From Planctomycetota bacterium (GTDB lineage Bacteria; Planctomycetota; UBA1135; GCA-002686595): 64,000 bases of DNA. The translations under genes were made by a program, and so were the position numbers. Position 1 is the first letter of the stretch. Each line of letters starts with the position of its first letter. The DNA lies in contig SIAI01000013.1 in the NCBI GenBank assembly GCA_009691855.1, positions 30,281 through 94,280 on the forward strand. The letters are read 5' to 3'. The notes under the pieces were generated by a model that searched no databases, was not told the DNA's origin, and saw nothing but the letters and a program-made list of their open reading frames with translations. Shown here in pieces: positions 52,762 to 63,751 of this stretch.

Positions 52762-54924
52762 CTACTCCGCCGACGCGCCGAGCGCCGGCTTCTCGCGCGG
52801 CCAACCCTTGTTGCGCTGGTAGGCCTTCACATCGGCCGGTGCCGGCGCGCCGCCGAGCCAGCGGTGGAACCAGTCGAGGTGCGCGTTGTAGTAGAAGGCC
52901 ATCTCGCGCCAGCTCGGCCAATGCCCCGAGTTCGGGTACACGACCAGACGCGAGGGCACGCTCCTCTTCTGCAGCGCGGTGAAGTAGCCGAGGCTCTGCG
53001 TGTACGGGCAGCGGTAGTCGAGCTCGCCGGTGATCACCAGCGCGGGCGTCTTGAAGTTCGCGACGTAGCTCGAGGGCGACCAGCGCGCGTAGGTCTCCGC
53101 GTCTTTCCACGGCAGACCGAGGTCGTGCTCGGGGAACCACAGCTCCTCCGTCGCGCCGTGGAACGAGTCGAGGTCGTAGATGCCCATCATCGCTGCCTGA
53201 CAGGCGAAGCGGTCGGTCTGGCCCTGCATCCACATCATCATGTAGCCACCGAAGGACCAGCCCATCGCGCCCATGCGCTGCTTGTCCACGAAGGGCAGCT
53301 TCTCGAGCTCGTCGGTGACCTTCATCAGGTCGCGGTACACGCGTCCACCGTAGTCGCCGCGGATCGCGTCGCAGAACGCCTGGCCGTAGCCGTTCGAGCC
53401 GGTCGGGTTGGCGAAGGCGACGACGTAGCCCGCGCCCGGGTAGACCTGCCAGTCGCCGCGGAAGGCGTCGGTCCACTGCTGCTGCGGGCCGCCGTGCACG
53501 TTCAGGATGAGCGGGTAGGTCTTGGCCGGATCGAAGCCGTGGGGCTTCACCAGGAAGACGTGCAGCTTGTTGCCGTCCTCGCCATCGACCCACAGCTCCT
53601 CGGCGGGACGGATGTCGACCTCGGCCTCGAGCGCGTCGTTGAAGTGCGTGAGCTGTCGCGGCGCACCGCCGCGCGTGTCGGCGGCATAGAGCTCGTGCGG
53701 ATCGCCGACCGAGCGCGCGGCGTAGACGAGTCCCGCGCCGCCGTCCGTCAGCTCCCAGTGGTCGATCTGCGCGTGCGCGTGGACCTGCACGGGCTCGCCA
53801 CCCGCGAGCGCGAGGCGGTAGATCGGGTTCCGGCCCTTCACGTCGGCGTTGAAGAACAGCTCGTCGTTTCCGTTCCAGGTGAGCTCGCCGATCCAGTCGT
53901 CGAAGTGTTCACGGCTGGTGAGGTAGCGCACCTCGTTCGTCTGGCGGTCGAGCACCGCCAGACGCCGCAGGTCGGATTCGTAGGCGGGTGTCGCCTGGCT
54001 CACGAAGGCGAGGTGGCGGCCGTCGGGCGAGTACAGCGGCGCGCCATCCCAGCCGTCGTTGGCGTCGGTGAGGTTGCGCGGGTTCGTCACGTCGCCGTCG
54101 AGCGGCACGACCCACAGGTCCGCGTTGGTGGATTCGGCTTGCTTGGCGTCGTGGTTGGAGACGAAGCACAGCTCCTTGCCATCGGGCGAAAAGGCGTAGC
54201 CGCGCTCGCCGCCGAGCGAGAAGGTCGGCGCGTCGAAGGGGCCGGGCGTGAGGTCCTTCAGCACGTCGCCGCTCGCCGCGTCGACCAAGAGCACGTGCGT
54301 CACGCGCCCGTCGCGCCAGCTCGTCCAGTGGCGGTAGAGCAGCTCGTCGGCGACGTGCACGCTGAGCTTGCCCTCGGGCTCGACGTTCTTCGCGGCGTCG
54401 ATGCCGGCCTCGGGGTAGACGTCGGCGCTCACCGCCAGGAACTTGCCGTCGCTCGTGTACACCGGATCGGCGACGCCGGTCGGGAAGCTCGTCAACTGGC
54501 GCGGCTCGCCGCCGTCGATCGGCATCACGTAGAGCTGGTTCGCGCCGGCGCGGTTCGAGCTGAACAGGATCGCGTTCCCGTCGGGCGTGAATTGCGGCGC
54601 GGTGTCGAGGTGCTTCCCCTGCGTCATCTGGCGCGCGTTCGCGCCGTCCGCGTCCACCAGCCAGATCTCGCTCCAGCTCGTGTCGCCGGGCAGGTCGTAG
54701 CGACGGACCTGGAAGGCGATCCGCGCGCCGTCCGGGCTCAGGCTCGGGCTGCCGACCTGCTGCACGCGGTAGAAGTCGGCGAGCTCGAAGGCGCGCTTGC
54801 CGTGGGCGGAGGCGGCGCGCGGCGCGACGGCGAGCGTGGGCGCCGCGCGAGCGTCCGGCGCGTCCACGGCGGCGCAGGCGCAGACGAGCGGAAAGAGGCA
54901 CAGCGCAGCGATCAGGAGCTTCAT
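52762..54924 (-). CDS. S9 family peptidase (dipeptidyl/acylaminoacyl-peptidase type), lipoprotein
   Basis: The ATG at 54924 gives 720 residues; a GAGGA ribosome site supports it over the track start. The N-terminus MKLLIAALCLFPLVCACA looks like a lipoprotein signal. A seven-bladed propeller with WD40-like TolB-type repeats (SLSPDGARIAFQVR, FTPDGNAILFSSNRAG, YSPDGRHLAFVS) fills residues about 70-430. The catalytic domain has GAMGWSFGGYMMMWMQGQT with the nucleophile serine, VITGELDYRCPYTQS with the aspartate and YPNSGHWPSW with the histidine. It cleaves short peptides after export. Confidence 0.94.
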   Translation of the reverse strand: MKLLIAALCLFPLVCACAAVDAPDARAAPTLAVAPRAASAHGKRAFELADFYRVQQVGSPSLSPDGARIAFQVRRYDLPGDTSWSEIWLVDADGANARQMTQGKHLDTAPQFTPDGNAILFSSNRAGANQLYVMPIDGGEPRQLTSFPTGVADPVYTSDGKFLAVSADVYPEAGIDAAKNVEPEGKLSVHVADELLYRHWTSWRDGRVTHVLLVDAASGDVLKDLTPGPFDAPTFSLGGERGYAFSPDGKELCFVSNHDAKQAESTNADLWVVPLDGDVTNPRNLTDANDGWDGAPLYSPDGRHLAFVSQATPAYESDLRRLAVLDRQTNEVRYLTSREHFDDWIGELTWNGNDELFFNADVKGRNPIYRLALAGGEPVQVHAHAQIDHWELTDGGAGLVYAARSVGDPHELYAADTRGGAPRQLTHFNDALEAEVDIRPAEELWVDGEDGNKLHVFLVKPHGFDPAKTYPLILNVHGGPQQQWTDAFRGDWQVYPGAGYVVAFANPTGSNGYGQAFCDAIRGDYGGRVYRDLMKVTDELEKLPFVDKQRMGAMGWSFGGYMMMWMQGQTDRFACQAAMMGIYDLDSFHGATEELWFPEHDLGLPWKDAETYARWSPSSYVANFKTPALVITGELDYRCPYTQSLGYFTALQKRSVPSRLVVYPNSGHWPSWREMAFYYNAHLDWFHRWLGGAPAPADVKAYQRNKGWPREKPALGASAE

Positions 54925-54950
54925 CAGTGGATCCTCGGTTCGAGTCGGGG

Positions 54951-54956
54951 AGCCTA
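54951..54956 (-). promoter_or_regulatory. Candidate -10 box TAGGCT for the S9 peptidase gene
   Basis: TAGGCT on the minus strand lies 26 bases before the ATG at 54924, with GCTAGGCT context and a GAGGA ribosome site in between. Confidence 0.3.
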
Positions 54957-54985
54957 GCACGGCCCCGCGGCAGCTCGCAGCGCGC

Positions 54986-54991
54986 TAACCT
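54986..54991 (+). promoter_or_regulatory. Candidate -10 box TAACCT (CGCTAACCT) for the DinB gene
   Basis: The box lies 28 bases before the ATG at 55020. An AAGGAG ribosome site sits in the leader. The divergent TAGGCT box for the peptidase gene is 30 bases away on the other strand. Confidence 0.4.
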
Positions 54992-55019
54992 CGTCCGAAC
55001 CGCTACCCAAGGAGTCCCC

Positions 55020-55535
55020 ATGTCGCGCGCCCACACCCGTCACCGTCGTCACGAACCTGAACAGCGCCGCGCCCTGGTGCGCATGCTCGAGGGCGGCGCC
55101 GCGCACGCGCCGCTGGCCGAGGCGTTGCGCTCCATGCCGAGCGCGCTCCGCGGCTTGAAGCCGCGCGGCGCAGCGCACACTCCCTGGGAACTGCTCGAGC
55201 ACCTGCGCATCGCGCAGCGCGACATCCTGGACTTCAGCGCCGATCCCGAGCATCCCTCGCCGCCCTGGCCGGAGGGCTACTGGCCGACGAGCGCGAGGCC
55301 GCCTGACGCGCACGCCTGGGAGCGCAGCGTGCGTGCCTTTCTCGCCGACCTGAAGGCGCTGCGGGCGATCGCCGGCGACCTCGAGCGCGACCTCGCCGCG
55401 CCGATCCCCGCTACGACCACGACCTGGCTGGGGCAGATCGCGCTGGTGGCTAACCACAACTCCTACCACCTCGGGCAGCTCTTCCTGCTGCGGCGGATGC
55501 TCGAGGCCCAGCGCAGGAAGGGCAAGAAAGCTTGA
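55020..55535 (+). CDS. DinB-like four-helix protein
   Basis: The ATG at 55020 is preceded by AAGGAG and gives 171 residues. It matches the DinB/DUF664 family of four-helix bundle proteins that bind a metal through three histidines and may act as thiol-dependent transferases. Seen are TPWELLEHLRIAQRDILDF with the first histidine and VANHNSYHLGQLFLLRRM with the other two. There is no signal peptide. The 3' neighbour is an M48 protease on the other strand, with a gap of 231 bases in which no gene was seen. Confidence 0.88.
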   Translation: MSRAHTRHRRHEPEQRRALVRMLEGGAAHAPLAEALRSMPSALRGLKPRGAAHTPWELLEHLRIAQRDILDFSADPEHPSPPWPEGYWPTSARPPDAHAWERSVRAFLADLKALRAIAGDLERDLAAPIPATTTTWLGQIALVANHNSYHLGQLFLLRRMLEAQRRKGKKA

Positions 55536-55766
55536 GCGGCCCCGAAAACAGCTCCGGCCGGTTCGATGCCTTGCGCATCGCCCCGGCCGAGCCATTGGTC
55601 ACCCTGATTTCACCCTGTCCCGCGTGCGGCGCAGGCCCGCGCGCGGGGAGCTCGTCGTCGGAAGGTCAATCTCTGACTCGCTCACCCTGATGAACGTGCC
55701 TTGCCGTCGAGCTGCCAGATCTTTCTGAAAAATTCTCGCGCGGTGGGCGCGGCGAGTTCGGCGGGC

Positions 55767-57377
55767 TCAGGGTTCGATCGCTTCCAGCGCTTCCTGCCAG
55801 TAGCGCTGCAGGTCCTCGGGGCGCGTCGCGCCCTCCTCCAGGGCCTCGATGAGCGGCTCGAACTGCCTTCCGCCCCGCAGGCGGGCGAGTTCGAGCCACT
55901 GCAGAGCCGCCTTGACGTTGCCGCGCTTCCAGGCGTCCAGGGCGCGGACGCCCAGGTCGCCGACCCCGCGCTTCTCGGCCGGAATCCCCGCCGCGCGCTG
56001 AGCCAGACGGGCGAGCTCCTCGTCGACGCCGGGAGCGGCGGCGCGTGCGGCGGCGGCCTCGAAGTTCCCCAGGCGCAGGTCGGCGATCAGCCAGTCCTTG
56101 TCCCAGGCTCGCGCCAGGTCGCGGACCTGCAGCAGGGCGGCCACGGCGAACAGCGCGAAACCAAGCTTGCGCCAGCGCGCCAGCTTCAGCTTGAGCCGGA
56201 TCCCGACCAGCGGGTCGCGCTCGGCCGCCTGCAGGAAGGTCACGCGGTCCTTGGTCGAGAAGTGACGCCAGGACGAGCGCGCGTGGGCGTGGGCGCCGGT
56301 GACGAGCTCGAGCGCGCGGATGAGCGAGGCGCTCTCGCCCACCACGCGCAGGCTCTCGAGGTCGGCCTCGAGCTCGAAGCGCCGCGAAAGGTAACCGAAG
56401 GCGAGGTACCACAGGCCCACGACCGTCACCAGGATCACTCCGCCCCACAGCGGGTCGCTGACCTCGAAGTGCACGACCAATTGCTGCGCGCCGAGGAAGA
56501 AGCCCAGCGCGAAGGCGCCGAACACCGCCGCGTGCGCGCGGCGCGCGTGCCCCATCTCGTGCGCGAAGACGGCCGCGAGCTCGCGCGGACCGAGCTGCGC
56601 CAGCAACTGGTCCGAGAAGAACACGAAGCGCGAGCGTGCGCTGAAGCCGACGATGGCCGCGTTGGACATCTGCTGGCCGGTGTTCCACACCAGTAGTTCG
56701 CGATAGCGAAAGCCCGCCGTGCGCGCGACGTCCTCGAGCATGCGCCGCGCCCAGCCGCGCTCGATCGGCGCGGTGTCCCACGCGTAGCGCAGGAAGAACG
56801 GCATCGTGTACAGGAACAGCGCCAAGAGGCCCGTGGCCACGATTCCACCCAGCAGACCGACCTCTTCGAGGCGCACGCGCCACTCGGGCGAGCGCGCCAC
56901 CTGCGTCGAGCCGCACAGGAACACGCACAACGGCAGCAACGCCGACAGGAACATCCGCAGCTGGAACGGACGCACCTTGCCGGCGCTGTCGGGCGAGAAC
57001 GCCAGCGCGCGCGCACGCGCGTCGATCGTCGCCAGCTGGTAGACGAGGAACGGCGCCAGCGGCGCGAGCAGCGCCACGCCCGGCCAGTCCTCCACCGAAG
57101 CCGTGGCGAAACCCCAGCGCTCCAGACTCGTGAGCCAGCCGCAGGCGCCGATGGCCACCGCCTGCAGCAGGACCGGCGCGATCGACAGCAAGCGCTCCAG
57201 CACCACGCCGATGCGGAAGCGTCCCGCCAGCAACGCGCGCCGTGCAAACCAGCCGAGCATATAGGGCGCCAGCACGAGGCTCGGCACGACCCACGGCAGC
57301 TCGCTCGTGTTCACCCAGCCGAGGTCGCTCAGAGCGAGGGTGCCCAGCGCGAACAGGATGGGGAAGATGTAGCTCAC
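55767..57377 (-). CDS. M48 family membrane metalloprotease
   Basis: The GTG at 57377 overlaps the dapF stop (GTGA). The 536-residue protein has about eight hydrophobic segments around a peptidase core. The zinc site is AAVFAHEMGHARRAH (HExxH) with the third ligand in RRFELEADLESLR. The cytoplasmic or periplasmic surface domain before the site has FVFFSDQLLAQLGPRELAAV, typical of Ste24/HtpX relatives. It should cleave damaged membrane proteins or a peptide substrate. The C-terminal 130 residues are helical with TPR-like character (LAQRAAGIP, WKRGNVKAALQWLELARLRGG). It is last in the rnhC-dapF operon. Confidence 0.92.
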   Translation of the reverse strand: MSYIFPILFALGTLALSDLGWVNTSELPWVVPSLVLAPYMLGWFARRALLAGRFRIGVVLERLLSIAPVLLQAVAIGACGWLTSLERWGFATASVEDWPGVALLAPLAPFLVYQLATIDARARALAFSPDSAGKVRPFQLRMFLSALLPLCVFLCGSTQVARSPEWRVRLEEVGLLGGIVATGLLALFLYTMPFFLRYAWDTAPIERGWARRMLEDVARTAGFRYRELLVWNTGQQMSNAAIVGFSARSRFVFFSDQLLAQLGPRELAAVFAHEMGHARRAHAAVFGAFALGFFLGAQQLVVHFEVSDPLWGGVILVTVVGLWYLAFGYLSRRFELEADLESLRVVGESASLIRALELVTGAHAHARSSWRHFSTKDRVTFLQAAERDPLVGIRLKLKLARWRKLGFALFAVAALLQVRDLARAWDKDWLIADLRLGNFEAAAARAAAPGVDEELARLAQRAAGIPAEKRGVGDLGVRALDAWKRGNVKAALQWLELARLRGGRQFEPLIEALEEGATRPEDLQRYWQEALEAIEP

Positions 57378-58147
57378 GCCTGTGTGAGGGCTTCGACGGG
57401 TCCGGCCAGGAAAAGCACGCCCGAACCGTCCCAGTCAACCTGCAAGCGCCCGCCGCGCATCCCGACCTCGACCGGCGAGTGTGCGCGCCCGTGTACCAGC
57501 GCCGCCACGGCCGAAGCGCCCGCGCCCGTCCCGCACGCTGCCGTCTCGCCCACGCCACGCTCCCAGGTGCGCACCAGCAGGCGTCTGCCGGCGAGCTCGA
57601 CGAAGGACACGTTCGTGCGGCCAGGGAAGCGCGCGTGACATTCCAGCGCCGCGCCGAGCGCGGACACCGGCGCGCGGCCGACATCGGGCACGAACAGGAT
57701 GCAGTGCGGATTGCCCATGTCGACCAGCGTGGCGCGGAGCTCCTGTCCGTCGTGCGCGAGCACGGCCTCGCGCTCGATCACGCGCGGCACGCCGAGCTCG
57801 GCGCGCGCGGCGACGATCTCGTTCCCGCGGCGCAGGCAGTGCACGCGCCGCGCGCCGGCGTCGGTCTCGATCACCAGCGAGTCGTGCGCGTGCTCGCTCT
57901 CGACCGCCCAGCGCGCCAGCGCACGCAGGCCGTTGCCGCAGGCCTCGGCGCGGCTGCCGTCCTTGTTGAAGACCAGCATGCGGCAGTCACCGCCCGCGCT
58001 CGGGCGTGCGCCGAGCAAGAGGCCGTCGAGCCCGAAACGGTCGCAGGTCAAGCGCGCGAGCTGCGCGGGGTCCGCAGGCATGTGCTCGAACGCATCCAGC
58101 ACGGCGAAGCGGTTGCCGGCCGCCGAATAGAGGCGCACGTCAGCCAC
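57374..58147 (-). CDS. dapF: Diaminopimelate epimerase
   Basis: The GTG at 58147 lies inside the end of rnhC (eight-base overlap) and gives 257 residues. The enzyme converts LL- to meso-diaminopimelate for lysine and peptidoglycan synthesis. The two catalytic cysteines are Cys70 (AEACGNGLRA) and Cys205 (ETAACGTGAGAS). The N-terminal SAAGNRFAVLDAF and the mid MGNPHCILFV segments match the two-lobed fold. The presence of dapF agrees with a peptidoglycan-containing planctomycete. It is the middle gene of rnhC-dapF-M48 with both overlaps. Confidence 0.96.
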   Translation of the reverse strand: MADVRLYSAAGNRFAVLDAFEHMPADPAQLARLTCDRFGLDGLLLGARPSAGGDCRMLVFNKDGSRAEACGNGLRALARWAVESEHAHDSLVIETDAGARRVHCLRRGNEIVAARAELGVPRVIEREAVLAHDGQELRATLVDMGNPHCILFVPDVGRAPVSALGAALECHARFPGRTNVSFVELAGRRLLVRTWERGVGETAACGTGAGASAVAALVHGRAHSPVEVGMRGGRLQVDWDGSGVLFLAGPVEALTQA

Positions 58148-59015
58148 GGATCTTCTGCGTGTTCTTGAAGTGCAGCTTGGCGACGCGTCCCAGCTGCTCG
58201 CGCCCGTGCAGCTTCACGAACTCGCGCGCCGAGCGATCGGTGGGCTCGCCGGCGCCCTTGTGCAGCTCGACCGCGAACTCCTCCGAGAGCTGCCGCAGGC
58301 CCTCGAGGAACAGGTTGCGCGCGACGACCGAGGCCGCGGCCACGACCGGCTCGCGTTCGGCGCGCGTGCGCTGATGGAGCTCGAGATCCAGCCCGCGCAG
58401 CCGATCGGCGATCAGCTTGTCGTCGGCGAACTTGTCCACCAACACCATCACGCCGGGCTGGTGGAGCTTCTTGATGCAGCGCGCGTGCAGCTCCGCCAGC
58501 AGCGGATTCAGGCTGCCGAAGCGCGGGTGCTCGACGTTGTAGTCGGCGGGCAGCAGCACCTCCGCTGCGCAGGCGTAGCGCTGCTCCAGCGCCGGCGCCA
58601 GGACGTGCACGCGCTCGTCCGAGAGCGTCTTCGAATCGGCGACGCCGGAGCGCGCGAGCTCGGCGCGCTCGCGCGCGTCCGCGCGCACGGCCACCACCAC
58701 CAGCGGGCCGAAGTAGTCGCCCTTGCCGGCCTCGTCGCTGCCGATCAGCGTGGCCTGGCCGACCTCGAGCGCTCCGGCGGGTTCGGCCGGAGCGCGCGCG
58801 TCCTCGCCGAGGTAGCGCGTGGCGAAGAGCTGCACCTCGCTGCCCTGCACGACGAGCTTGCCCGAGCGGTAGAGCGTGGCGATCACACCCTGACCCTTGA
58901 CGCTGAAGCGCGTGTGCTCCACCGAGCGCTGCTCGAAGTCCCCGCCCTCGAGCTCGCGCGCGAGGCGCTCCTGCGCGGTCGGCGCGAGCTGGACGACGAG
59001 AGTCTCCTGCGGCAT
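58140..59015 (-). CDS. rnhC: Ribonuclease HIII
   Basis: The ATG at 59015 gives 291 residues; the track start is longer but includes a non-coding tail. RNase HIII removes RNA from RNA-DNA hybrids. The catalytic motif is LIGSDEAGKGDYFGPLVV (D-E-A-G-K-G), with more acidic residues in ADSKTLSDERV and VLVDKFADDKLI. The N-terminal 90 residues form the TBP-like substrate-binding domain typical of RnhC (YRSGKLVVQGSE), which separates it from RNase HII. The family is commonest in low-GC Gram-positives but is also found in planctomycetes. A TAGAAT box ends eight bases before the ATG. Confidence 0.94.
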   Translation of the reverse strand: MPQETLVVQLAPTAQERLARELEGGDFEQRSVEHTRFSVKGQGVIATLYRSGKLVVQGSEVQLFATRYLGEDARAPAEPAGALEVGQATLIGSDEAGKGDYFGPLVVVAVRADARERAELARSGVADSKTLSDERVHVLAPALEQRYACAAEVLLPADYNVEHPRFGSLNPLLAELHARCIKKLHQPGVMVLVDKFADDKLIADRLRGLDLELHQRTRAEREPVVAAASVVARNLFLEGLRQLSEEFAVELHKGAGEPTDRSAREFVKLHGREQLGRVAKLHFKNTQKIRG

Positions 59016-59023
59016 GCGCACCG

Positions 59024-59029
59024 ATTCTA
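59024..59029 (-). promoter_or_regulatory. Candidate -10 box TAGAAT for the rnhC-dapF operon
   Basis: TAGAAT on the minus strand matches the -10 consensus at five of six positions and ends eight bases before the rnhC ATG. No -35 box or ribosome site was recognised. Confidence 0.45.
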
Positions 59030-59067
59030 CGATCCGCGCAGGCGCCGCGGCGGCGCGCGTCAGGCGT

Positions 59068-60648
59068 TCACGGCGCGAGGCGCTCCGACACGAGCTCGAT
59101 GCGCGCTCCGCGCGAGGCCGCGAAGCCACCGATCGCGTCGGGATCCGGCACGAAGGCCTGCACGTAGCGCGGCAGACCGATCAGGGCTACGGTGCCCGGC
59201 AGCGGCATCTGGAAGGTCGCCACACCCTGGCCCGCACCGCCGGCGGAGAGCGGGCGCGCGAGCACCTGGAACTGCGTCGGCGCGACGTGCAGTGGGATGC
59301 CGTGGAAGGTCGTCCCGCTCGCGCTCTGCGCCGCACCGATCATCAGGAACGCGGTCGAGCCGCCCAAGGCGTTGCCCAAGCCGAGCTTGAAGTCCGGGCT
59401 GCCGAGGATCGCGGGCACGTGACTGACGAGCTCGGGCAGGAAGCCGCCCGTCCCCGGCCAAGCCTGGCCGTACTGGTTCGAGCCCACCGGCTCGACCTCG
59501 CTGTGCAGCGTCGGGCGATCGAAGGGCGGATCGCGGCGCAGCACGCGCTCGTCGGTCAGGCCGTTGCCGAGGAACGCCAGCACGGCGCGGCGCTCACCCG
59601 CCGTCAAGGGACTCGGGAAGAAGCGTTGATTCTCGTAGTGGGTCACGACCTCGTCGAGATTGGCGAAGAAGCCGCTGCTGGTCAGGCGCCGTTGCAACCC
59701 CACATTGCGCAGGGTGGGGATCTTCACGTTGCGCTGGTGGCCGGGGACGTTGATCGTCGCCAGAAGTCCGCTGCTGAACAGCCCGTTCGAGACGGTATGG
59801 CACTGCGAGCAGTTGCCCTGGATCTGGAAGATCGTGAAGCCCGTCGTCTGCAGCGGTGTCATCGTGCTGAGGTCGTAGGGCGTGTGGTTGGGGACCAGGG
59901 TGCGCTCGTAGGAAGCGATGGCCATCGCGAAGCGCTCGCGCGTGATGCCCGGGCTGCCGAAGGCGCGCTGGAAGAGGTCGCCGTAGGTCGCGCCGACGAT
60001 GAAATCGGCCAGCGGTTGCGGCAGGTCGCGCGCCAGGTCGAGCGGCCGGATCCGCTCCAGCTTGGCCACGACCTCCGACCACGGGCGCGCGTCGTGCCCC
60101 ATCTCGATCGGCGACACCGGCGGGAACACCGCCTGGCTCTCGAGCGCGGCCAAGGCGGGCAGGACGACCTGCCCGGCTTCGTCGCGGAAGATCTGCCCGG
60201 CGCGCTTGTCCCAGAACACCGCGTCGAAGAAGGCGGCCCCGAAAACCGTGGGCGCGTTACGGTTCGTCGCTTGGCGGGCGATGCCGAAGGCCGGATCCCG
60301 CAGGTAGGCGCCGGTGGGATCCTGGCGCACCATCCCCGGTGAGCCGAACTCGTCGTCCGCCGTGAAGAACTGGTGGTCGTTGCCCGGCTGACGCGTGCCG
60401 GCATGGATGTCGGCTCCGCCCGCCTCGGGCAAGTGGCAAGTGGCGCAGGCCATGGTGCCGTCCGACGACACCTGCTCCTCGAAGAACAGCGCCTTGCCGA
60501 GCAGCACCTTGTCCGGGGTCAGCGGGTTCCCGGGCGGAACAGCGACGCTCGGAAAGCTGCCGATGGTCTGGGCGGAGACGCTCGCGGCGAAAAATGCCAC
60601 GCCGACGAGACGGGAGAGCGAGGACAGACGGGGGGCTCGGAGCTTCAA
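59068..60648 (-). CDS. Secreted di-haem cytochrome c peroxidase/MauG-type protein
   Basis: The TTG at 60648 follows AAGGAAG and gives 526 residues. A signal peptide (LSRLVGVAFFAASVSAQ) precedes the mature protein. Two haem c sites are present: MACATCHLPEAGG and GNCSQCHTVSNGL. Further family features are FFDAVFWDKRAGQIF, PIEMGHDARPW and NVKIPTLRNVGLQ. It should reduce hydrogen peroxide with electrons from a small cytochrome, or oxidise a partner protein as MauG does. About 150 residues at the C-terminus (from LVSHVPAILGS) form a separate beta-rich domain like those on other planctomycete exported proteins. Confidence 0.92.
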   Translation of the reverse strand: MKLRAPRLSSLSRLVGVAFFAASVSAQTIGSFPSVAVPPGNPLTPDKVLLGKALFFEEQVSSDGTMACATCHLPEAGGADIHAGTRQPGNDHQFFTADDEFGSPGMVRQDPTGAYLRDPAFGIARQATNRNAPTVFGAAFFDAVFWDKRAGQIFRDEAGQVVLPALAALESQAVFPPVSPIEMGHDARPWSEVVAKLERIRPLDLARDLPQPLADFIVGATYGDLFQRAFGSPGITRERFAMAIASYERTLVPNHTPYDLSTMTPLQTTGFTIFQIQGNCSQCHTVSNGLFSSGLLATINVPGHQRNVKIPTLRNVGLQRRLTSSGFFANLDEVVTHYENQRFFPSPLTAGERRAVLAFLGNGLTDERVLRRDPPFDRPTLHSEVEPVGSNQYGQAWPGTGGFLPELVSHVPAILGSPDFKLGLGNALGGSTAFLMIGAAQSASGTTFHGIPLHVAPTQFQVLARPLSAGGAGQGVATFQMPLPGTVALIGLPRYVQAFVPDPDAIGGFAASRGARIELVSERLAP

Positions 60649-60827
60649 GACTCACTTCCTTTCGGGACCAGACGCGTGGGACGACGCGCGCTCGACGGGA
60701 GGACGGCGACGGCCAGCAAGCGCGGGACCACGGGCCCGATTTGGCGCCGGGCCCCAGCGCTCGAGGTTGCCAGCGGGAGGCATGGGCGGGAGACTTGGGG
60801 CCCGCACAACGTCCTCAGGAGCCCACG

Positions 60828-62209
<1,382 letters not shown>

Positions 62210-62213
<4 letters not shown>

Positions 62214-63520
62214 CCGCGACAGTGCCGGCGCCCGCCTGGCCGGCGCGCCGCAAGGCCATCCTCGCGCTCACGCTCTCGACCGCGGGTCTGCTTTCCCTGC
62301 TAGCGCTCTTTTTCTGGCTGCGCTCGACGCCACCTCCCACTCCGCCGCCAGCGAACAGCCCGGCGTCGGGCCAGGATCCGACCGGCTACCGTCCGGCCTG
62401 GCAGATGACGAAGGCCACGCTGGCTTCGCGCGATCGCTTGCCGGCGGTGATGGCGCTGGTGGTGAGCGGCTGGGGCCTGTGCCTGGCGTTCCTGCTCACC
62501 GTGCGCACGACGCGCACGCGCCTCAAGCTCCCGCTCGCGCTGCTCGTCTGGTGGTTCGCCGTCGAGCTCTTCGCCGCGCCGCACTGGATCGACCTCTTCG
62601 GCCTGTGGCAGCTGGCGATCATCCGCGACGTCGATCACCGTCCGAACGGCCCCGGCGGTCAGTTCAACGAGGATTCCCTGCGCTGGACGCGCCCACCGGC
62701 GGAGTTCCACGCCGAGGGCACCAACCTCCTGTTCCTGGGCGACTCCTTCGCCTTCGGTGCGCTGGTCCTGCCCACCAAGGCCTTCCCTTCGGTGGTCCAG
62801 GCGCGCCTGAAGGAGCGCTTCCGCGGCGCGGACGTGAAGGTCGCCAACTTCGCCTGGGTGAGCTCGTGCCCGTTCCTCAGCCTGCGGCGCCTGCGCGAGC
62901 TCGGCGAGAAGTACGCGCCCGACATCGTCGTCGAGTGCCTCGACATGACGGACTTCTTCGACGACGTCGTGACCGAGAACATGCTGCCCCGCCGCGGCAT
63001 GTACGCACTCTACGACGTCCTGCCCTTGACGCTGCGTGTGTGGCACGCGCTGGCGCCGGACTCCTACGTGCGCGTGCTCTCGTGGACGGTCGGCGGGATG
63101 CCCGAGCAGCGCTTCTTCCACTCGCTGCAACCGCTGGAGCAGAGTCGGCGCTTCCTCGAGCCGCTGCTCGGACACCTGCGCGAGACCGAGGCCTGGGCGC
63201 ACGAGCACGGCGCCGAGTTCGTCGTGTTCGTGTTGCCGCGCTCATATCAGTACAGCGGCCGTGAGTGCCCGCAGAACTGGGAGAAGGACATGTACGTGCC
63301 GCTCGGCCCGTATGCGCTCGAGGCCTTCCGCTGGTTCGACGAGATCCGTCCCGAGGTGGACTTCCCGATCGTGTCGCTGCTCGAGACCTTCCAGCAGAAC
63401 CAAGAGTTCCCGACCTGCATGGACGACGATCCGCACTGGAACACGACCGGGCATCGCGTGGCGGCCGAGGCGGTGCTGCAGACGCTCCTGCCGCTGGTCG
63501 AGGGGCGTCTGGCGCGCTGA
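62210..63520 (+). CDS. Membrane SGNH-hydrolase-like protein coupled to cbs
   Basis: The GTG overlaps the cbs stop (GTGA), giving 436 residues. Three membrane helices lie in the first 130 residues (ILALTLSTAGLLSLLALFFWL and two more), after a proline-rich segment. The SGNH domain shows LLFLGDSFAFGALVLP (nucleophile Ser) and DDDPHWNTTGHRVAAEAVL with the aspartate-histidine pair. It may transfer or remove acyl groups on an envelope polymer. Coupling to a cytoplasmic sulfur-metabolism enzyme is odd and may reflect only compact gene order. A strong palindrome begins at the base after the stop codon. Confidence 0.82.
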
Positions 63521-63573
63521 GCTACTAGGTTCGAGAATCCGCGCGCCGCGCGCGGATTCTCGGAAGTAGTAGC
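63521..63573 (+). terminator. Strong palindrome directly after the SGNH gene stop
   Basis: A perfect 14-bp stem (GAGAATCCGCGCGC) around a single base is flanked by a second pair (GCTACTA with TAGTAGC) separated by a four-base bulge. It starts the base after TGA. It could terminate transcription, although no U-tract follows. Its core is shared with the palindrome at 16741-16786. Confidence 0.55.
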
Positions 63574-63751
63574 TCCGGCGCCGCCGGCGCCGCGCCGCTC
63601 ATCAAGCGGCGAGGAGGGGGAGGCCGCGTGTCGCGCCTGGCCTGGAGGAGGAGTCGCGGGGGAGGGTCTGCCGCCCCCGCCAACAAGAACTCAGCACGGG
63701 CGCATGAGGTCTCATTGGGTTGCGGGCTGCAGCCCGCGCTGAGAGCGCGTT

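Noticed and set aside
63526-63545. GGTTCGAGAATCC resembling a tRNA T-arm
   Set aside because: The flanking bases form a long palindrome, and no acceptor, D or anticodon arms can be drawn around it.
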